Assembly: GCF_004187715.1 (NCBI RefSeq)
Contig: NZ_QZWF01000007.1
Location: 1 to 64,000 of the forward strand
DNA length: 64,000 bases
Reading direction: 5' to 3'
DNA from: Streptomyces sp. F001
GTDB lineage: Bacteria > Actinomycetota > Actinomycetes > Streptomycetales > Streptomycetaceae
Positions 18,435-27,536 of the stretch are shown piece by piece. A program made the position numbers and the translations under genes. The notes beneath the pieces were generated by a model, which saw nothing but the letters and a program-made list of their open reading frames with translations, searched no databases and was not told the DNA's origin. Positions within the stretch are counted from its first letter, which is position 1. Each line of letters starts with the position of its first letter.

Positions 18435-20024
18435 TCAGACGAGGTTCACGGCACGAGCCGACGTGGCGCCGATCTCCGCCGCGACCTCGGCCAGAACGCC
18501 GGACGACACCGCGTCATCCACGGTCAGCACCGCCAACGCCTCGCCGCCCGCTGCCGCGCGAGCGACCTGCATACCGGCGATGTTGATGCCCGCCTCGCCG
18601 AGGATGCGGCCGACCGTGCCGACCACGCCGGGACGGTCCTCGTACCGCAGGACGGCCATGTGGTCGGCGAGCGCGAGGTCGACGTCGTAGTCGCCGACCG
18701 CGACGATCTTCTGCAGGTGCTTCGGCCCGGCGAGCGTGCCGGACACCGACACCTCCTCGCCGTCGCCGAGCGTGCCGCGCACGGTGACGACGTTGCGGTG
18801 GTCCGGCGACTCCGAGCTGGTGGTCAGCCGCACCTCGACGCCGCGCTCCTGGGCGAACAGCGGGGCGTTGACGTACGAGACGGTCTCGTCGACGACGTCC
18901 TCGAAGACGCCCTTGAGCGCGGACAGCTCCAGCACCTTCACATCGTGCTGGGTGATCTCGCCGTACACCTCGACGTCCAGACGGACGGCGACCTCACCGG
19001 CGAGCGCGGTGAAGATCCGGCCGAGGCGCTCGGCAAGCGGCAGGCCCGGCTTGACGTCCTCGGCGATGACACCGCCCTGGACGTTGACCGCGTCCGGGAC
19101 CAGCTCACCGGCGAGCGCGAGGCGCACCGACCTGGCGACCGCGATACCGGCCTTCTCCTGCGCCTCGTCGGTGGACGCACCCAGGTGCGGGGTGGCCACG
19201 ACCTGGTCGAACTCGAACAGCGGCGAGTCCGTGCACGGCTCCTTGGCGTACACGTCGAGACCGGCGCCAGCGACCCGGCCCTCCTTGAGGGCGGAGTACA
19301 GGGCCTCCTCGTCGACGATGCCGCCGCGCGCGGCGTTGACGATCCGCACGCTCGGCTTGACCTTGCGCAGCGCCTCCGCGCCGATCAGACCCAGCGTCTC
19401 GGGGGTCTTCGGCAGGTGGACGGTGATGAAGTCGGAGACCTCGAGCAGCTCGTCCAGCGACAGCACCTTGACGCCCATCTGCGCGGCCCGCGCGGGCTGT
19501 ACGTAGGGGTCGTAGGCGACGACCTTCATGCCGAACGCCGACATGCGCTGCGCGACGAGCGCGCCGATGCGGCCGAGGCCGACGACACCGAGGGTCTTCT
19601 CGGCCAGCTCGACGCCGGTGTACTTGCTGCGCTTCCACTCGCCGTTCTTCAGCGCGGCGTTGGCCTGCGGGATGTTGCGGGCGGTGGCGAGGATGAGACC
19701 GCAGGCCAGCTCGGCGGCGGTCACGATGTTCGAGGTGGGGGCGTTGACGACCATCACGCCGGCCTTGGTGGCGGCGGAGACGTCCACGTTGTCGAGGCCG
19801 ACGCCGGCTCGTGCGACGACCTTGAGCTTGTTCGCGGCAGCGATCGCCTCGGCGTCCACCTTGGTGGCCGAGCGGATCAGGATCGCGTCGACCTCGGCGA
19901 TGGCCGGCAGCAACTCGGCGCGGTCCGCGCCGTTGCAGTGCCGGATCTCGAAGTCGGGGCCGAGCGCGTCGACGGTCGCGGGCGACAGCTCTTCAGCGAT
20001 GAGTACGACGGGTTTCGAGCTCAC
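18435..20024 (-). CDS. serA: D-3-phosphoglycerate dehydrogenase
   Basis: First step of serine synthesis: oxidises 3-phosphoglycerate with NAD+. 529 residues from the GTG at 20024 (SSKPVVLIAEELSPATVDAL), the long form with ASB and ACT domains. The nucleotide loop is GVVGLGRIGALVAQR (about residue 148), catalytic residues lie in NAARGGIVDEEAL and TPHLGASTDEA, and the C-terminal ACT domain reads LRYEDRPGVVGTVGRILGEAGINIAGM. The ACT domain is where serine feedback acts in this family. It lies downstream of ilvC on the same strand but beyond the ilvC terminator. Convergent with the exporter gene. Confidence 0.97.
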   Translation of the reverse strand: MSSKPVVLIAEELSPATVDALGPDFEIRHCNGADRAELLPAIAEVDAILIRSATKVDAEAIAAANKLKVVARAGVGLDNVDVSAATKAGVMVVNAPTSNIVTAAELACGLILATARNIPQANAALKNGEWKRSKYTGVELAEKTLGVVGLGRIGALVAQRMSAFGMKVVAYDPYVQPARAAQMGVKVLSLDELLEVSDFITVHLPKTPETLGLIGAEALRKVKPSVRIVNAARGGIVDEEALYSALKEGRVAGAGLDVYAKEPCTDSPLFEFDQVVATPHLGASTDEAQEKAGIAVARSVRLALAGELVPDAVNVQGGVIAEDVKPGLPLAERLGRIFTALAGEVAVRLDVEVYGEITQHDVKVLELSALKGVFEDVVDETVSYVNAPLFAQERGVEVRLTTSSESPDHRNVVTVRGTLGDGEEVSVSGTLAGPKHLQKIVAVGDYDVDLALADHMAVLRYEDRPGVVGTVGRILGEAGINIAGMQVARAAAGGEALAVLTVDDAVSSGVLAEVAAEIGATSARAVNLV

Positions 20025-20250
20025 GTGAGTCCTCACAAGTCCAATGCGTGCGGACGGCCGTCCCGACGGCCGCAGGCGGAGGAGGGGCTTGCCGCGTGGA
20101 AGACGCACGACGCTGTGGGCCTGACGCGTATGTAGTACGGCAGTGTAGTGCCGTGGCGGAGGTCGTCCTGCGCCTCTCCGGACGGATCACCCGTCCGTGG
20201 CTGGACGGGATGGACAACGTCTTCGTACACGACGTTACCCGGGGTTCACC

Positions 20251-20283
20251 GAAGGGGCCGGAGCAATCCGCTCCGGCCCCTTC
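20251..20283 (-). terminator. terminator after ilvC
   Basis: A perfect 14-bp stem, GAAGGGGCCGGAGC against GCTCCGGCCCCTTC, around a 5-base loop, 11 bases past the ilvC stop. It closes the ilvBNC operon. Confidence 0.85.
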
Positions 20284-20293
20284 GATCCGAGGC

Positions 20294-21292
20294 TTACGCC
20301 TCCTCGTTGACCCAGCTCATGAGCTTGCGCAGCTCCTTGCCGGTGGTCTCCAGCAGGTGCTCGGAGTCCTGCTGCTTGTACTCGTTGTACTTCTTCAGAC
20401 CGCCGTGGTACTCGTCCATCCAGGCCTGGGCGAACGTGCCGTCCTGGATCTCCGAGAGGACCTTCTTCATCTCGGCCTTGGTGGCGTCGGTGATGATGCG
20501 CGGGCCGGTGACGTAGTCGCCCCACTCGGCGGTCTCGGAGATCGACCAGCGCATCTTCTCCAGGCCTCCCTCGTACATGAGGTCCACGATCAGCTTCAGC
20601 TCGTGCAGGCACTCGAAGTACGCGATCTCCGGCTGGTAGCCCGCCTCGGTCAGCGTCTCGAAACCGGCCTTCACCAGCGCGGCGGTGCCACCGCACAGCA
20701 CGGCCTGCTCACCGAACAGGTCGGTCTCGGTCTCCTCGGTGAACGTCGTCTTGATGACGCCCGCCCGGGTGCCGCCGATGCCCTTGGCGTACGACAGGGC
20801 CAGCGCGAAGGCGCCTCCGGAGGCGTCCTGCTCGACGGCCGCGATGCACGGAACGCCGCGGCCCTCCTCGTACTGACGGCGCACCAGGTGGCCGGGGCCC
20901 TTGGGGGCGACCATGCAGACGTCCACGCCGGCCGGGGGCTTGATGAAACCGAAGCGGATGTTGAAGCCGTGGCCGAAGAACAGCGCGTCGCCGTCCTTCA
21001 GGTTCGGGGCGATGGACTCCTCGTAGACCTGGGCCTGGATCGGGTCCGGCACCAGGATCATGATGACGTCGGCCTCGGCGGCGGCCTCGGACGGCGTCAC
21101 CACGCGCAGGCCCTGCTCCTCGGCCTTGGCCTTGGACTTGGAGCCCTCGTGCAGACCGACACGCACGTCGACACCCGAGTCACGCAGCGACAGGGCGTGG
21201 GCGTGGCCCTGGCTGCCGTAACCGATGACCGCGACCTTGCGGCCCTGGATGATGGACAGGTCGGCGTCGGCGTCGTAGAACAGCTCGGCCAC
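20294..21292 (-). CDS. ilvC: ketol-acid reductoisomerase
   Basis: 332 residues (class I length) from the GTG at 21292. Converts acetolactate and acetohydroxybutyrate to the dihydroxy acids using NADPH and Mg2+. The NADPH loop is GYGSQGHAHALSLRDSG (about residue 25). The metal-binding region has DLFGEQAVLCGG and, later, CLHELKLIVDLMYEGGL, with KGPGHLVRRQYEEGRG between. AAGGAG precedes the GTG. Third gene of ilvBNC, 121 bases after ilvN; the alternative upstream frame lacks family sequence. Confidence 0.97.
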   Translation of the reverse strand: MAELFYDADADLSIIQGRKVAVIGYGSQGHAHALSLRDSGVDVRVGLHEGSKSKAKAEEQGLRVVTPSEAAAEADVIMILVPDPIQAQVYEESIAPNLKDGDALFFGHGFNIRFGFIKPPAGVDVCMVAPKGPGHLVRRQYEEGRGVPCIAAVEQDASGGAFALALSYAKGIGGTRAGVIKTTFTEETETDLFGEQAVLCGGTAALVKAGFETLTEAGYQPEIAYFECLHELKLIVDLMYEGGLEKMRWSISETAEWGDYVTGPRIITDATKAEMKKVLSEIQDGTFAQAWMDEYHGGLKKYNEYKQQDSEHLLETTGKELRKLMSWVNEEA

Positions 21293-21413
21293 TTTGGGTT
21301 CTCTCCTTGGGGTGCAGATGTTGCGTCCCACCGTATGACGGCGGGGGGAAGGGAAGTTCGGGGGTCTCGGCATACGGGCGGCCGGGTCGTCGTCCGGCCG
21401 CCCGGTCTCATCC

Positions 21414-21938
21414 TTACGCCGACCGGTCGAGCGCGCGAAGCGACCGGTCCGTGATCGAACGGGCTCCGCGTCCGATCGCGATCGTGCCGGACTGGACCAG
21501 CTCCTTGATGCCGAACGGCTCCAGCATCTTCAGCATGGCCTCCAGCTTGTCGCTGGAACCGGTGGCCTCGATGGTGACGGCCTCCGGAGAGACGTCGACG
21601 GTCTTGGCGCGGAACAACTGCACGATCTCGACGATCTGGGAGCGTGTCTCGTTGTCGGCGCGCACCTTCACCAGAACGAGTTCCCGCTGAACGGCCGAAC
21701 CCGGCTCCAGCTCGACGATCTTCAGCACGTTGACGAGCTTGTTGAGCTGCTTCGTCACCTGCTCCAGCGGCAGGTCCTCGACGTTCACCACGATGGTGAT
21801 GCGGGAGATGTCGGGGTGCTCGGTGACGCCGACCGCGAGGGAGTCGATGTTGAAGCCGCGGCGGGAGAACAGGGCGGCGATCCGGGCCAGGATGCCCGGC
21901 GTGTTCTCCACCAGGACGGAGAGCGTGTGCTTGGACAT
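21414..21938 (-). CDS. ilvN: acetolactate synthase small (regulatory) subunit
   Basis: 174 residues starting MSKHTLSVLVENTPGILARI. The N-terminal ACT domain (ENTPGILARIAALFSRRGFNI) binds valine for feedback inhibition and activates the large subunit; the C-terminal half (RELVLVKVRADNETRSQIVE) is the usual second domain. It begins 20 bases after ilvB, so the two subunits are co-translated. Also called ilvH. Confidence 0.96.
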   Translation of the reverse strand: MSKHTLSVLVENTPGILARIAALFSRRGFNIDSLAVGVTEHPDISRITIVVNVEDLPLEQVTKQLNKLVNVLKIVELEPGSAVQRELVLVKVRADNETRSQIVEIVQLFRAKTVDVSPEAVTIEATGSSDKLEAMLKMLEPFGIKELVQSGTIAIGRGARSITDRSLRALDRSA

Positions 21939-21958
21939 GGGTCTTGGTCTCTCTCGGC

Positions 21959-23815
21959 TCAGTCGTCTTCGTTGTCGCCGAAGTCGGGGCGGACGTCCCG
22001 GGCGGCCATGATCTCGTCGTTGGAGGTGCCGGCGGCGACCATCGGCCACACCATCGCGTCCTCGTGGACGATGAAGTCGATGACGACCGGGCGGTCGTTG
22101 ATCGAGTTCGCCTCCTCGATGACCTTGTCGAGGTCGGCCGGGTCCTCGCAGCGGATGGCGTAGCAGCCCATGGCCTCCGACAGCTTGACGAAGTCGGGGA
22201 CGCGCGTGCCGGCGCTGGGCTGCTTGCCGTCCGCCTCGGGGCCGGAGTGCAGGACGGTGTTGGAGTAGCGCTGGTTGTAGAAGAGGGTCTGCCACTGGCG
22301 GACCATCCCGAGGGCGCCGTTGTTGATGATGGCGACCTTGATCGGGATGTTGTTCAGGGCGCAGGTGGTGAGCTCCTGATTGGTCATCTGGAAGCAGCCG
22401 TCGCCGTCGATCGCCCAGACGGTCTGCTCCGGCGCGCCGGCCTTGGCGCCCATGGCGGCCGGGACCGCGTAGCCCATCGTCCCGGCGCCGCCGGAGTTGA
22501 GCCAGGTCGCGGGCTTCTCGTACTGGATGAAGTGCGCGGCCCACATCTGGTGCTGGCCGACGCCCGCGGCGAAGATCGTGCCCTCGGGCGCGAGCCGGCC
22601 GATGCGCTCGATGACCTGCTGCGGGGACAGGGAGCCGTCCTCGGGCTGGTCGTAGCCGAGCGGGTAGGTCTCGCGCCAGCGGTTCAGGTCCTTCCACCAG
22701 GCCTCGTAGTCGCCCCGGTGACCCTCGCTGTGCTCCTTCTGCACCGCCTGGATCAGGTCGGCGATGACCTCGCGGGCATCACCGACGATCGGCACGTCGG
22801 CGGCGCGGTTCTTGCCGATCTCGGCCGGGTCGATGTCGGCGTGGACGATCTTGGCGTACGGGGCGAAGCTGTCCAGCTTGCCGGTGACGCGGTCGTCGAA
22901 GCGGGCTCCGAGGGCGACGATCAGGTCGGCCTTCTGCAGCGCGGTGACGGCGGTGACCGCACCGTGCATGCCCGGCATTCCCACGTGCAGCGGGTGGCTG
23001 TCGGGGAATGCGCCGAGCGCCATCAGGGTGGTGGTGACGGGCGCTCCGGTGAGTTCTGCGAGGACCTTCAGCTCGGCGGTGGCGCGGGACTTGATGACGC
23101 CGCCGCCGACATAGAGGACCGGCCGCTTCGCGGCGGTGATCAGCTTGGCGGCCTCACGGATCTGCTTGGCGTGCGGCTTGGTGACGGGCCGGTAGCCGGG
23201 CAGGTCCATGGTCGGCGGCCAGGTGAAGGTGGTCTTCGCCTGGAGGACGTCCTTGGGAATGTCGACCAGGACCGGTCCCGGGCGGCCGGTGGAGGCGATG
23301 TGGAACGCCTGCGCGATCGCCCGGGGGATGTCCTCCGCCTTGGTGACCAGGAAGCTGTGCTTGGTGATCGGCATGGTGATGCCGACGATGTCCGCCTCCT
23401 GGAAGGCGTCCGTACCGATCGCCTTGGACACGACCTGCCCGGTGATCGCGACCAGCGGCACGGAGTCCATGTGCGCGTCCGCGATCGGGGTGACCAGGTT
23501 GGTGGCGCCCGGGCCGGACGTCGCCATGCACACCCCGACCTTGCCGGTGGCCTGCGCGTAGCCGGTAGCGGCGTGGCCGGCGCCCTGCTCGTGACGGACC
23601 AGCACGTGGCGCACCCGCGTGGAGTCCATCAGGGGGTCGTACGCGGGCAGGATGGTGCCCCCGGGAATGCCGAATACCGTGTCGGCGCCGACCTCCTCGA
23701 GAGAGCGGATGAGGGACTGCGCGCCCGTGACGTGCTCGGGGGCGGACTGCTGTCCTCCGGATCGGGGCCGCGGCTGCGGGTGAGGGGCCCCGGTGGCCTG
23801 CTCGGTCATCGGCAT
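21959..23815 (-). CDS. ilvB: acetolactate synthase large (catalytic) subunit
   Basis: 618 residues from the ATG at 23815 (a second ATG lies two codons on). ThDP- and FAD-dependent; joins two pyruvates, or pyruvate and 2-ketobutyrate. The N-terminal catalytic glutamate is in RHEQGAGHAATGYA, and the ThDP motif is GDGCFQMTNQELTTCALNNI. It has a poorly conserved 25-residue N-tail before GAQSLIRSLEEVGADTVFG. First structural gene of ilvBNC, behind a leader peptide and attenuator. Confidence 0.97.
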   Translation of the reverse strand: MPMTEQATGAPHPQPRPRSGGQQSAPEHVTGAQSLIRSLEEVGADTVFGIPGGTILPAYDPLMDSTRVRHVLVRHEQGAGHAATGYAQATGKVGVCMATSGPGATNLVTPIADAHMDSVPLVAITGQVVSKAIGTDAFQEADIVGITMPITKHSFLVTKAEDIPRAIAQAFHIASTGRPGPVLVDIPKDVLQAKTTFTWPPTMDLPGYRPVTKPHAKQIREAAKLITAAKRPVLYVGGGVIKSRATAELKVLAELTGAPVTTTLMALGAFPDSHPLHVGMPGMHGAVTAVTALQKADLIVALGARFDDRVTGKLDSFAPYAKIVHADIDPAEIGKNRAADVPIVGDAREVIADLIQAVQKEHSEGHRGDYEAWWKDLNRWRETYPLGYDQPEDGSLSPQQVIERIGRLAPEGTIFAAGVGQHQMWAAHFIQYEKPATWLNSGGAGTMGYAVPAAMGAKAGAPEQTVWAIDGDGCFQMTNQELTTCALNNIPIKVAIINNGALGMVRQWQTLFYNQRYSNTVLHSGPEADGKQPSAGTRVPDFVKLSEAMGCYAIRCEDPADLDKVIEEANSINDRPVVIDFIVHEDAMVWPMVAAGTSNDEIMAARDVRPDFGDNEDD

Positions 23816-23886
23816 TCTCTTCTCGATGCTGAGGGTTTTTGCGAGGTTTGTGCGGTGTACGACTGCTGTTCGGCAGGTGCCTGTGC

Positions 23887-23923
23887 AACAAAAAACCCCT
23901 CGTGCCGTAAGGCAAGCGAGGGG
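23887..23923 (-). terminator. attenuator hairpin upstream of ilvB
   Basis: On the minus strand CCCCTCG and CGAGGGG close a stem whose inner part is TGCC/GGCA with a four-base loop and a two-base bulge. Six Ts follow directly. It stands between the leader peptide and ilvB, so it is a premature terminator that ribosome position on the leader can control. Confidence 0.85.
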
Positions 23924-23976
23924 AGCGCGCCGGTGTGGTCGCTGGGAATTCCGGATCGTCCTCCGGTGGTCCCAGC

Positions 23977-24018
23977 TCAGCCGACGCGCTGTCCAAGTAC
24001 GAGAATTCGGGTGCGCAT
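23977..24018 (-). CDS. ilvB leader peptide (attenuation), 13 residues
   Basis: MRTRILVLGQRVG followed by TGA. Five of 13 residues are Ile, Leu or Val, with ILVL in one run. A strong GGGGGGAGGG site lies 8 bases before the ATG. The stop is about 55 bases before the attenuator hairpin. When charged branched-chain tRNA is short, a ribosome stalled at ILVL should stop the terminator forming. The same design is known for ilvB genes of other actinobacteria; the alternative anti-terminator pairing was not worked out here. Confidence 0.85.
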   Translation of the reverse strand: MRTRILVLGQRVG

Positions 24019-24051
24019 GGCACTGACCCTCCCCCCGGCGCACACCCACTG

Positions 24052-27000
24052 TCAAGTGGGTGGGACGGGAGTCTCATTATGTGAGCGAAGGGTCGTCCCG
24101 CCGGAGAAGACGGTACTCACTCCGCCGGTGGTCACGCCTCCGGCGGTCACTCCGCCGGTGTACACGCCCGCGCCGCCGGCGAAGGCGGGCTCGGCCGGGT
24201 CGTGCGGCACCGGGTAGCGGCCGGACGTCAGCGCTCTGCGCAGCCGGTACTCGTCCAGTGGGCCCGAGAAGGCCATGCCCTGCCCGTGCGTACACCCCAT
24301 CGCGCGCAGGGCGACGACCTGCTCCGGCAGATCCACGCCCTCGGCCACGGACTGCAGCCCGAGATCGCCCGCGATGCGAAGCAGCCCACTGGTGATCTTG
24401 TGCAGCCGCGCGGACTCGACGATGCCCTCGACGAGGCCGCGGTCGAGCCGCAGGACGTCGATCGGGAGCCGTCTGAGCGCCGTGATGGCAGGGCAGCCGC
24501 TGCCGAAACCGTCCAGCGCGATCCGGACGCCGAGCCGCCGCAGGGCGCCCAGACGCCGCTCCAGGTCGTCCAGGGACACCCTGGGGTCGATGTCCGACAG
24601 CTCGATGATCAGCGCCCCGGACGGCAGCCCGTGCCGGGTCAGCAGTGCCTCGACGGAGCCGAGGGGCATCGACCGGTCCAGCAGCCGGCGCGTGGCCATC
24701 CGGACGGCCACGGGCACGGCGTGGCCGCTCGCGCCGCGTTCGGCGGCCCGCTCGACCGCCTCCTGAAGCATCCAGCGGCCCAGCTCGGCCGTCTTGTCGC
24801 TGTCTCCGACGTCCTCGGCGTCCGGAGCGCCCGGGGCGTCCGGGGCCACGCGCAGGAACTCCGCGGGTGTGAACAGCACCCCTTGGGACGACCGCCAGCG
24901 CGCCTGGGCGGTGACCGAGGTGATCCGGCCGTCCTCCAGACAGACCACGGGCTGGTGCAGCAGCGTGAACTCGCCGTCGTGCAGCGCGGCCCGCAGCCGT
25001 GTGGCCAGTTCCGCCTTGCGTACGACGTCCTGCTGCATCTGCGGCTTGTACAACTCGACACGGCCCTTGCCGGCCGACTTGGCGCGGTACATCGCGAGGT
25101 CGGCATTGCGCAGCAGCTCGCCCGCGCCGAGGCCCGGCTCGGCGAAGGCGACGCCGATGGAGGCGGCGACCCGGACATCGTTGCCGTCGATGAGGTACGG
25201 CTGCGACAGCGTCACCCTGAGGCGGTCGGCGAGCTCCAGGATGTGCCGTTCGCGGGCTGTACGGTCACGGGCGCCGTCGCCGACGATCAGGGCCGCGAAC
25301 TCGTCGCCGCCCAGCCGGGAGGCGGTGTCGCCCTGCCGGACGGCCTCCTGGAGTCTGCGTGCGGCCTGGACGAGCAGTTCGTCCCCGGCCTGGTGCCCGA
25401 TCGTGTCGTTGACGGCCTTGAATCCGTCGAGGTCGATGAAGAGCACGGCCGTGCCCCGCAGGGCGGCACCGCGGTCGGTGCTGCGACGGCCGGACAGGGC
25501 CTGCTGGACGCGCTGGGTGAACAGGGCGCGGTTGGGCAGGTCGGTCAGCGGGTCGTGCTCGGCGTTGTGCTGCAACTGCGCCTGGAGGCGCACTCTTTCG
25601 GTCACGTCCCGGCTGTTGAAGATCAGGCCGCCCTGGTGGCGGTTGACGGTCGACTCGACGTTCAGCCAGCCGCCGTCACCGGACCGGAAGCGGCACTCGA
25701 TGCGCGTAGTGGGTTCATCGAGGGGGCTGGCGGCGAGGAAGCGGCGCACCTCGTGCACCACGCAGCCCAGGTCCTCCGGGTGGATGAGTTCGGCCAGTTC
25801 GCTGCCCACCAGCTCCTCCGCGGGCCGTCCGTAGACCCCGGCGGCGGCCGGGGAGACGTACCGCAGGACGCCGTTGGGCGCGGCGATCATGATGACGTCG
25901 CTGGAGCCCTGCACCAGGGAGCGGAAGTGGTTCTCCTTCTGCACCAGTTCCTGGGTGAGGGTGATGTTGTCGAGCAGCATGATCCCCTGGCGCACCACCA
26001 GGGCGAGCACGACCGTGCCGCCGGTGATCAGCACCACGCGGTCGACGCTGCGGCCGTTGAGCACGTTGTAGAGGATTCCCAGCGTGCACACAGCGGCGGC
26101 GAGGTACGGGGTGAGGGCTGCCAGGGAGCAGGTGAGGGGCCGGGTGGCCGGATACCGGTCACGCTCGCCCTGCTGCACGGGCGGGTGCGGGTGGGTGGAA
26201 CCGCGCTGTCCGGGCAGGTGCTCGTGCACCACGCGCGCGTGCGGCTCGTCACCGGGCCGGCCGGGCCGGGGCGCGACCCAGGGTGCGTACGCCAGCAGCA
26301 GCGAGCCGGCGAACCAGCCCGCGTCCAGCAGTTGACCCGAGCGGTAGCTGTCGTGGAGCAGCGGTGAGGCGAACAGGGCGTCGCACATCACGGTCAGGGC
26401 GAGGGCGCCGATCGCGGTGTTCACCGCGGAGCGGTTGGCCCCGGAGCGCCGGAAGTGCAGCGCGAGCACCATGCTGACCAGGGCGATGTCGAGCAGCGGG
26501 TACGCGAGCGACAGCGCGGTGTGCGCCACGCCGGGTCCGCCGCCCTTGGCCGCCTGGGCCAGCGCGAGGCTCCACGACAGGGTGACCAGGCAGCCGCCGA
26601 TCAGCCAGGCGTCCAGGGCGAGGCAGACCCAGCCCGCCTTCGTCACCGGCCGTTTGGCGAGGACCAGCAGGCCCACGATCGCGGGCGGCGCGAAGCACAG
26701 GAAGAACAGGTCGGCGTAGCTGGGACTGGGCACGGGCCGCCCCAGGACGACCTCGTACCACCCCCAGACCAGGTTGCCGAGGGCCGCCATCGTCGAGGAG
26801 AGGGCGAACAGCAGCCAGGCGGAGCGGAACCGGACCCGGCGGCTGTGGGCGTAGAGGAAGCACGACACGGCGGCCGCGCCCGCGGCGGCACTCAGCCCGA
26901 AGTCCCCCATGATCAGAGCGAGCTGGTGCGAGCCCCAGCCGACCGCGGAACCGACGGCGTAGGCCGCGCACACCAGGGCCAGCAGGAGTGGGGGGAGCAT

Positions 27001-27303
27001 GCTCGACCCGGCGCCCGAGGCAGGCGTCCGGGGCAGCAGCGTCCCCTGGGCAGGCTGGCGCCGCAGCACCTGGTCGAGGACGGCCGTGGGTGGCGAGGGC
27101 GCGTTCACCGGGCCCTCCCGGTCCGCTCCGCCCCCGGCGCCCGCGGGTCCCGGTGCGGCGGGAGTGCCGGCTTCCTGCGGCTGCTGTGCCTGGGGTGGTA
27201 TTGGCTGTGGTGTGCGCCGTGACCGGCGCCAGGGCCGCGTCTGGCCGCGGCCGTGCGCCAGGGTCGCCGTCGGCGGCCCCGCCGCGTCGGATCGTTCGTC
27301 CAT
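24052..27303 (-). CDS. membrane PAS-GGDEF-EAL cyclic di-GMP protein with degenerate EAL
   Basis: About 1083 residues from the ATG at 27303. Residues 1-100 are disordered and Pro/Ala-rich. About 100-440 holds a multi-helix membrane region, about 460-560 a PAS domain, about 570-740 a GGDEF domain with intact RLGGDEF, and about 770-1020 an EAL domain. In the EAL domain the signature glutamate block reads VTAQARW instead of EALVRW, and the DDFGTGYS block reads DGFGSGCP. So the diguanylate cyclase side looks active and the phosphodiesterase side looks dead. The C-terminus has short GGV repeats (TGGVTAGGVTTGGVSTV). The stop lies only 33 bases upstream of the ilv leader peptide. A TTG at 27342 or an internal ATG at 27000 are alternative starts. 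Confidence 0.88.
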   Translation of the reverse strand: MDERSDAAGPPTATLAHGRGQTRPWRRSRRTPQPIPPQAQQPQEAGTPAAPGPAGAGGGADREGPVNAPSPPTAVLDQVLRRQPAQGTLLPRTPASGAGSSMLPPLLLALVCAAYAVGSAVGWGSHQLALIMGDFGLSAAAGAAAVSCFLYAHSRRVRFRSAWLLFALSSTMAALGNLVWGWYEVVLGRPVPSPSYADLFFLCFAPPAIVGLLVLAKRPVTKAGWVCLALDAWLIGGCLVTLSWSLALAQAAKGGGPGVAHTALSLAYPLLDIALVSMVLALHFRRSGANRSAVNTAIGALALTVMCDALFASPLLHDSYRSGQLLDAGWFAGSLLLAYAPWVAPRPGRPGDEPHARVVHEHLPGQRGSTHPHPPVQQGERDRYPATRPLTCSLAALTPYLAAAVCTLGILYNVLNGRSVDRVVLITGGTVVLALVVRQGIMLLDNITLTQELVQKENHFRSLVQGSSDVIMIAAPNGVLRYVSPAAAGVYGRPAEELVGSELAELIHPEDLGCVVHEVRRFLAASPLDEPTTRIECRFRSGDGGWLNVESTVNRHQGGLIFNSRDVTERVRLQAQLQHNAEHDPLTDLPNRALFTQRVQQALSGRRSTDRGAALRGTAVLFIDLDGFKAVNDTIGHQAGDELLVQAARRLQEAVRQGDTASRLGGDEFAALIVGDGARDRTARERHILELADRLRVTLSQPYLIDGNDVRVAASIGVAFAEPGLGAGELLRNADLAMYRAKSAGKGRVELYKPQMQQDVVRKAELATRLRAALHDGEFTLLHQPVVCLEDGRITSVTAQARWRSSQGVLFTPAEFLRVAPDAPGAPDAEDVGDSDKTAELGRWMLQEAVERAAERGASGHAVPVAVRMATRRLLDRSMPLGSVEALLTRHGLPSGALIIELSDIDPRVSLDDLERRLGALRRLGVRIALDGFGSGCPAITALRRLPIDVLRLDRGLVEGIVESARLHKITSGLLRIAGDLGLQSVAEGVDLPEQVVALRAMGCTHGQGMAFSGPLDEYRLRRALTSGRYPVPHDPAEPAFAGGAGVYTGGVTAGGVTTGGVSTVFSGGTTLRSHNETPVPPT

Positions 27304-27536
27304 AGGCCGTGCATCGCCCGTCGCCCCCCTCACAGTCTGCAATGTCCATCCCCGGCGCCGAACGGTCTGCGGCGCAGCCCCTGTCCGGACGATACACCAG
27401 TCTCGTCACTCAATGACAGGGCTTCTCTACGCTCCGTGACCACTGGCAGGGATGCGGGTACGGACCGCTTCCGGAAGGTTGCGGAGGGTACCCGAACCGG
27501 ATGTCGCGTCTGTTGCGGCGGGTCCGAGGCGGTCGG

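Noticed and set aside
24050..24055. TTGACA overlapping the GGDEF stop as the ilvB -35 box
   Set aside because: No acceptable -10 lies 16-19 bases downstream; the ilvB promoter remains unplaced.
21944..26367. Two long plus-strand frames across ilvB and the GGDEF gene
   Set aside because: Mirror frames; the minus-strand genes carry all recognisable motifs.
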